Assembly: GCF_014652435.1 (NCBI RefSeq)
Contig: NZ_BMYU01000002.1
Coordinates: 248,001 to 312,000 of the forward strand
Source of the DNA: Cognatundibacterium squillarum
GTDB lineage: Bacteria; Pseudomonadota; Gammaproteobacteria; Burkholderiales; Burkholderiaceae_D
Length of the DNA: 64,000 nucleotides
Direction: 5' to 3'
Shown: in pieces, positions 58,649-64,000 of the stretch
Numbering within the stretch: position 1 is the stretch's first letter
Layout: each line of letters starts with the position of its first letter
Translations under genes and position numbers: made by a program
The notes under the pieces: generated by a model
Database searches by the model: none
What the model saw: the letters and a program-made list of their open reading frames with translations, nothing else
Told to the model about the DNA's origin: nothing

Positions 58649-60652
58649 ATGAAACTGCCTGTCTTCAATAAACTCTTTCTGGTTACACTCATCGCTTCTG
58701 CATTTATCAATGCACCGGCTCACGCAATGACGAGCAGCGAAGCAGCTGCGACCGCTCAGCATGAAGCCGTTCCGGTAGCTGACTTTTTTCGTACGCCAGC
58801 TCTGACGAAAGCACAGCTGTCACCTGACGGAAAGCGTATTGCATTGCTGGCAGAAGGTGCCGGAAAGCGCCATGTACTGGCTGTCATGGAAGTCGCAGAT
58901 TTAAAGCCGCGCATCCTGGCACAGTTTTCAAATGTCGATATCAGCAGTTTTCACTGGGTAAACAGCCAGCGGCTGGTTTATTCCGTCAGCAATTATCAAC
59001 TGGATAAAGATGAATCGAACCGTGGCCCCGGTTTATGGGCGATTGATGCGGACGGCAACAACCAGCGCCAGCTGATTCTGCGCGGCTGGAAAGAAAGTGG
59101 CAGCATGCAGCGCGTGCTGGAGTGGAATCATCGTTTTGTCAGCAACGCCGGTGATGCCTATCCGGACGATATTTATGTTTATAAAGTGCAGTACCACAAC
59201 GACAGCAGTCGTGCGCCGACAAATGACTTATTACGTCTGAATACCAGAACCGGTGCACAGGTACTGATTCCGCGTCCCGGAGAAGCCCTTGGCTGGCTGC
59301 TGGATCAGAACAAATTTCCGCGCCTCGTCAGCGTGTCCGAAAACGGACGCAGTGTCTCCTACCTGCTGAATACGGACGGCAGTAAGAAAAAACTGTTTGA
59401 CGAAGCACTGTTTCAGGATGATGGACTCCGCGCAGAATTCTTTGACCAGCATGGCAAACTCTACGTCAGCAAACTGAGAAACCACGACCTGCGCGAGTTG
59501 TACAGCTTTGACACAGAGACGCTGCAGACATCGGCTGAACCCGTGATCGCTTTCGATGGTTACGACTACAACGGTCAGGTTCTGATCAGTCGTAAAAATG
59601 GTGAGTGGTTAGGATTGCAGTATGAAACCGATGCGCCCGGTGCGTTGTGGTTCAATCCGGAACTGAAAAAGATTCAGGAAACCATTGATCAGTTAATACC
59701 AGGGAAGTCGAATATCCTGTCTCCAAGCCGTGATCTGGATGTGATACTGGTGTATTCCAGTGCCGACAATGACCCCGGCAGTTTCTACATTTACCATCCA
59801 GCCAGTAAAAAAATCACTACCGTCGGTCAGCTGCAACCGTGGATAGATCCTGCACGCATGGCATATCGCGATCCGGTCAGAATCACCGCCAGAGATGGCT
59901 TGATTCTGCCGGGCTATCTGACGCTGCCACGCGGTCAGAACAAACAGCTTCCTATGGTGGTGTTAATTCACGGTGGCCCGAATCTCAGAGGAGAATACTG
60001 GCACTGGGACCCTGAAGCACAATTTCTGGCTTCACGCGGCTACGCGGTTTTGCAGGTTGATTTCCGTGGCAGCAAAGGATACGGACAAAAACATGAAAGT
60101 CTGGGCTGGAAACAGTGGGGCCTGACCATGCAGGACGACATCACCGATGCAACGCGCTGGGCAATTCAGCAAGGTATCGCAGATCCGCACCGCATTTGTC
60201 TGGCCGGTGCAAGCTATGGTGGTTACGCCACCCTGATGGGCTTAATCAAAGAACCGGCGCTGTATCGCTGTGGCATTGCATGGGCTGCAGTCACAGATAT
60301 CGATTTGCGCTACAGCGTGACCTGGAGTGATTCTAACGACTATGTAGAGAAATTCTTTCTGCCCCTGAAAGTCGGTGATCGTGTCAAAGATGCCGAACAA
60401 TTCAAAGCCACTTCACCGCTGCAAAATGCGGCGAAACTCCGGCAACCATTACTCTATGCACATGGTGCAGAAGACTTGCGCGTGCCGATGATACATGGCA
60501 CCAAGTTCCGCGACGCAGTCATGCAGCATAACCAGCAAGTGGAATGGGTCAGCTATCCGAATGAAGGCCATGGCTGGCAGCGACTGGAAAACAATATCGA
60601 CTTCTGGACCCGCGTTGAAAAGTTTCTTAAAAAACATACTGAGAAACCCTGA
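58649..60652 (+). CDS. S9 family serine peptidase (prolyl oligopeptidase/acylaminoacyl peptidase type)
   Basis: The start at 58649 is chosen because a signal peptide follows at once (cleavage near AHA-M, about residue 24); the product has 667 residues. Residues 40-400 have the beta-propeller pattern (TKAQLSPDGKRIALLAEG, ISSFHWVNSQRLVYSVSN, LWAIDADGNNQRQLIL). The hydrolase domain from about 430 contains VVLIHGGPNLRGEYWHWD, VDFRGSKGYGQ, the nucleophile GASYGGYATL (Ser522), an aspartate in HGAEDLRVPM and the histidine in NEGHGW. It cleaves peptides in the periplasm or outside the cell. It is monocistronic. Confidence 0.92.
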   Translation: MKLPVFNKLFLVTLIASAFINAPAHAMTSSEAAATAQHEAVPVADFFRTPALTKAQLSPDGKRIALLAEGAGKRHVLAVMEVADLKPRILAQFSNVDISSFHWVNSQRLVYSVSNYQLDKDESNRGPGLWAIDADGNNQRQLILRGWKESGSMQRVLEWNHRFVSNAGDAYPDDIYVYKVQYHNDSSRAPTNDLLRLNTRTGAQVLIPRPGEALGWLLDQNKFPRLVSVSENGRSVSYLLNTDGSKKKLFDEALFQDDGLRAEFFDQHGKLYVSKLRNHDLRELYSFDTETLQTSAEPVIAFDGYDYNGQVLISRKNGEWLGLQYETDAPGALWFNPELKKIQETIDQLIPGKSNILSPSRDLDVILVYSSADNDPGSFYIYHPASKKITTVGQLQPWIDPARMAYRDPVRITARDGLILPGYLTLPRGQNKQLPMVVLIHGGPNLRGEYWHWDPEAQFLASRGYAVLQVDFRGSKGYGQKHESLGWKQWGLTMQDDITDATRWAIQQGIADPHRICLAGASYGGYATLMGLIKEPALYRCGIAWAAVTDIDLRYSVTWSDSNDYVEKFFLPLKVGDRVKDAEQFKATSPLQNAAKLRQPLLYAHGAEDLRVPMIHGTKFRDAVMQHNQQVEWVSYPNEGHGWQRLENNIDFWTRVEKFLKKHTEKP

Positions 60653-60661
60653 GCCGGCAAG

Positions 60662-60690
60662 TCCGGTCCTGTCTTTCTGACGGGACCGGA
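60662..60690. terminator. Stem-loop between convergent genes
   Basis: TCCGGTCCTGTC-TTTCT-GACGGGACCGGA forms a 12-base stem with one G-T pair between the S9 peptidase gene and the convergent gene at 60751. No clear T-tract. Confidence 0.55.
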
Positions 60691-60750
60691 TAGCAAAGTT
60701 CATTGCTGAACTTTTCAATCAATGACAAGCTCAATACCGGCAATTCCCGC

Positions 60751-61407
60751 TTAGTCAGTTTTCTGTTGAGGCTCTGTAGCAGAAGGTGTGTGCGCCGGAT
60801 CAACCGTATTTTCATCCAACGGTGTTTTCTTATCCCGCCACTTCGAATAAAAGTAAGCAGTACCGGCCACTGCGCCGGAGACGGTTGCAGCAGCGCCAAT
60901 CACAGGCGCGATTGCTGCAATGACCGGCGGGCCAATGATGGCGGCACCGGCGGTCACGCCGGCGGCAACACCAAAGCCCATGGAAACCATTTCTGTTTTT
61001 TCTTTGATGTCGTGATGATTTTCTTCGAGGCTCTGGTCGATTTTTTTCACGCAATCGACAACCTGCGTTCCAACGACCTTTGCGCCGTGTCCTGCACCGT
61101 CAACGATCGTGGTACTCACGTCTATCACTTGTTCAACAATCGCTTTGGTTTTTTCGTGCGTGATCACGTCGGTTACAGATTGCACAGCAAGGTCTTTTGC
61201 CTGCAATGCCGTACTGGCAGCGGTACTGACTGCCGAACCTGCGGCTGAACCTGCCTTTGCCAGCACATCCTGCGCACCTTTGCTGACGGTATGGGTAATG
61301 ACCTGCCCGAGGTCTTGCGCGTGATGCTGTACACCGGACAAGCCACGACCAGCAACATTCGCCGAACGCACAACGACCTGTCCGATTTTTTCAATCTGCT
61401 TTTTCAT
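60751..61407 (-). CDS. Glycine/alanine-rich protein with glycine-zipper membrane segment
   Basis: The ATG at 61407 has GGAAG upstream and gives 218 residues. The N-terminal 150 residues are alanine- and valine-rich amphipathic helices (QVVVRSANVAGRGLSG, AQDVLAKAGSAAGSAVSTAAST, KAIVEQVIDVSTTIVDGAGHG). They are followed by a hydrophobic stretch with glycine-zipper spacing (VSMGFGVAAGVTAGAAIIG, VIAAIAPVIGAAATVSG) and a charged tail. No family is recognised. The amphipathic part suggests membrane or lipid association. It is on the minus strand downstream of katG, separated from it by a terminator. Confidence 0.65.
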   Translation of the reverse strand: MKKQIEKIGQVVVRSANVAGRGLSGVQHHAQDLGQVITHTVSKGAQDVLAKAGSAAGSAVSTAASTALQAKDLAVQSVTDVITHEKTKAIVEQVIDVSTTIVDGAGHGAKVVGTQVVDCVKKIDQSLEENHHDIKEKTEMVSMGFGVAAGVTAGAAIIGPPVIAAIAPVIGAAATVSGAVAGTAYFYSKWRDKKTPLDENTVDPAHTPSATEPQQKTD

Positions 61408-61503
61408 CTGGCTTCCACCCAAAAATCAGCAACAAGGAAAACGGATATATTTTACCCGAATGGCTATGCGCACTTCATATCGGCGATATTGGTTTGCCGG
61501 AAA

Positions 61504-61528
61504 TAAAAAAATCCCGCCGCAGCGGGAT
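61504..61528 (-). terminator. Rho-independent terminator of katG
   Basis: On the minus strand ATCCCGC-TGCG-GCGGGAT is followed by seven T. A second stem (AACCCGCT...AGCGGGTT) lies just upstream at about 61537-61560. Confidence 0.85.
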
Positions 61529-61572
61529 GGTGCTGAAACCCGCTCCGGGGGAAGCGGGTTGCACAGGGGGAA

Positions 61573-63795
<2,223 letters not shown>

Positions 63796-63853
63796 TTATT
63801 CGGGTTTCGTGTGACAACATCGATAGATTAGGCAAATCGAATGGCAACTTCCA

Positions 63854-63890
63854 ATTGCATTTAACTATAAAAACAATAGCTTTTTCGTTT
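63854..63890. promoter_or_regulatory. OxyR-like binding site upstream of katG
   Basis: CTAT-AAAAACA-ATAG at 63865-63879 has exactly the seven-base spacing of the central OxyR consensus. The left quarter (ATTG-CATTTAA-CTAT) also matches well and the right quarter poorly. The position, about 80 bases before the katG start, is suitable for activation under peroxide. Confidence 0.5.
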
Positions 63891-63905
63891 TGCTGTTTAA
63901 AATCA

Positions 63906-64000
63906 TCAGCGCAAACCACGACGACCAATACGGACGAACCCAAGATTCAGCGCGTTTCGATCAGTTACCCGACGCTCCGGGCTGATAACACACCACGCGG
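63906..64000 (-). CDS. Possible C-terminal end of a gene entering from the right
   Basis: An open frame of 31 codons reads in from the right edge on the minus strand and stops at 63906, ending in FVRIGRRGLR. It is too short to recognise, and it may be chance. If real, it would be the gene upstream of katG on the same strand. Confidence 0.15.
   Translation of the reverse strand, partial: AWCVISPERRVTDRNALNLGFVRIGRRGLR

Overview
The window is a chromosomal segment of a Gram-negative bacterium, most likely a betaproteobacterium near the Oxalobacteraceae or neighbouring families. This is inferred from three TonB-dependent receptors, periplasmic and lipoprotein genes, the protein families present and a GC content that looks moderate by eye. 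I see no rRNA, tRNA, CRISPR array or complete transposon.

Layout. 1-8.7 kb holds a truncated catecholate-type siderophore receptor behind a Fur box, a DUF5329 protein, a FemAB-like acyltransferase, a stand-alone CZB zinc-binding protein, an AhpD-like protein, a periplasmic sugar-binding protein paired with a histidine kinase, and a DUF924/NTF2-like pair. 9-11.4 kb is a TonB receptor under a cobalamin riboswitch. 11.5-22.5 kb carries ordinary genes: lipoprotein, LeuE-type exporter, ABC-F ATPase, metallophosphoesterase, a divergent tyrosine recombinase, a phytase-like lipoprotein, a class D beta-lactamase, twin small membrane proteins and a dienelactone hydrolase. 22.7-29 kb is accessory: an Xre/ParS-RES toxin-antitoxin pair, then a strikingly AT-rich gene with a PD-(D/E)XK nuclease signature. 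That gene is set between two diverged copies of a DUF1801/TetR module, and is followed by an aldehyde dehydrogenase-TetR operon with a perfect palindromic operator. 29-41.5 kb has an AraC regulator with a serine hydrolase, a J-domain protein, a large TonB receptor, an M28 aminopeptidase and a phosphoesterase, then a probable small RNA with a CUCCUCC motif.

41.8-49.5 kb is the most interesting locus. On the minus strand a WGR-like/HEAT-repeat protein and a SWIM zinc-finger protein (stop and start overlapping) are followed by a typical retron msr-msd RNA and a retron reverse transcriptase carrying long N- and C-terminal extensions. This is a retron, and retrons are anti-phage systems; the HEAT and SWIM proteins are the probable effector or regulatory partners. 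49.7-64 kb contains a self-regulated membrane-protein/XRE pair with three operator dyads, an alpha/beta hydrolase, a DUF3224/AraC divergent pair, a second FemAB-like acyltransferase, a diguanylate cyclase, a lipoxygenase-like protein, an S9 peptidase and KatG with an OxyR-like site.

A family of roughly 60-100 bp intergenic repeats with a CCGGCG-AG-CGCCGG core occurs at least ten times in both orientations (1.6, 3.6, 23.8, 26.3, 29.9, 32.3, 33.7, 37.0, 49.7 and 51.8 kb). Most copies lie in the accessory half, and no transposase is nearby.
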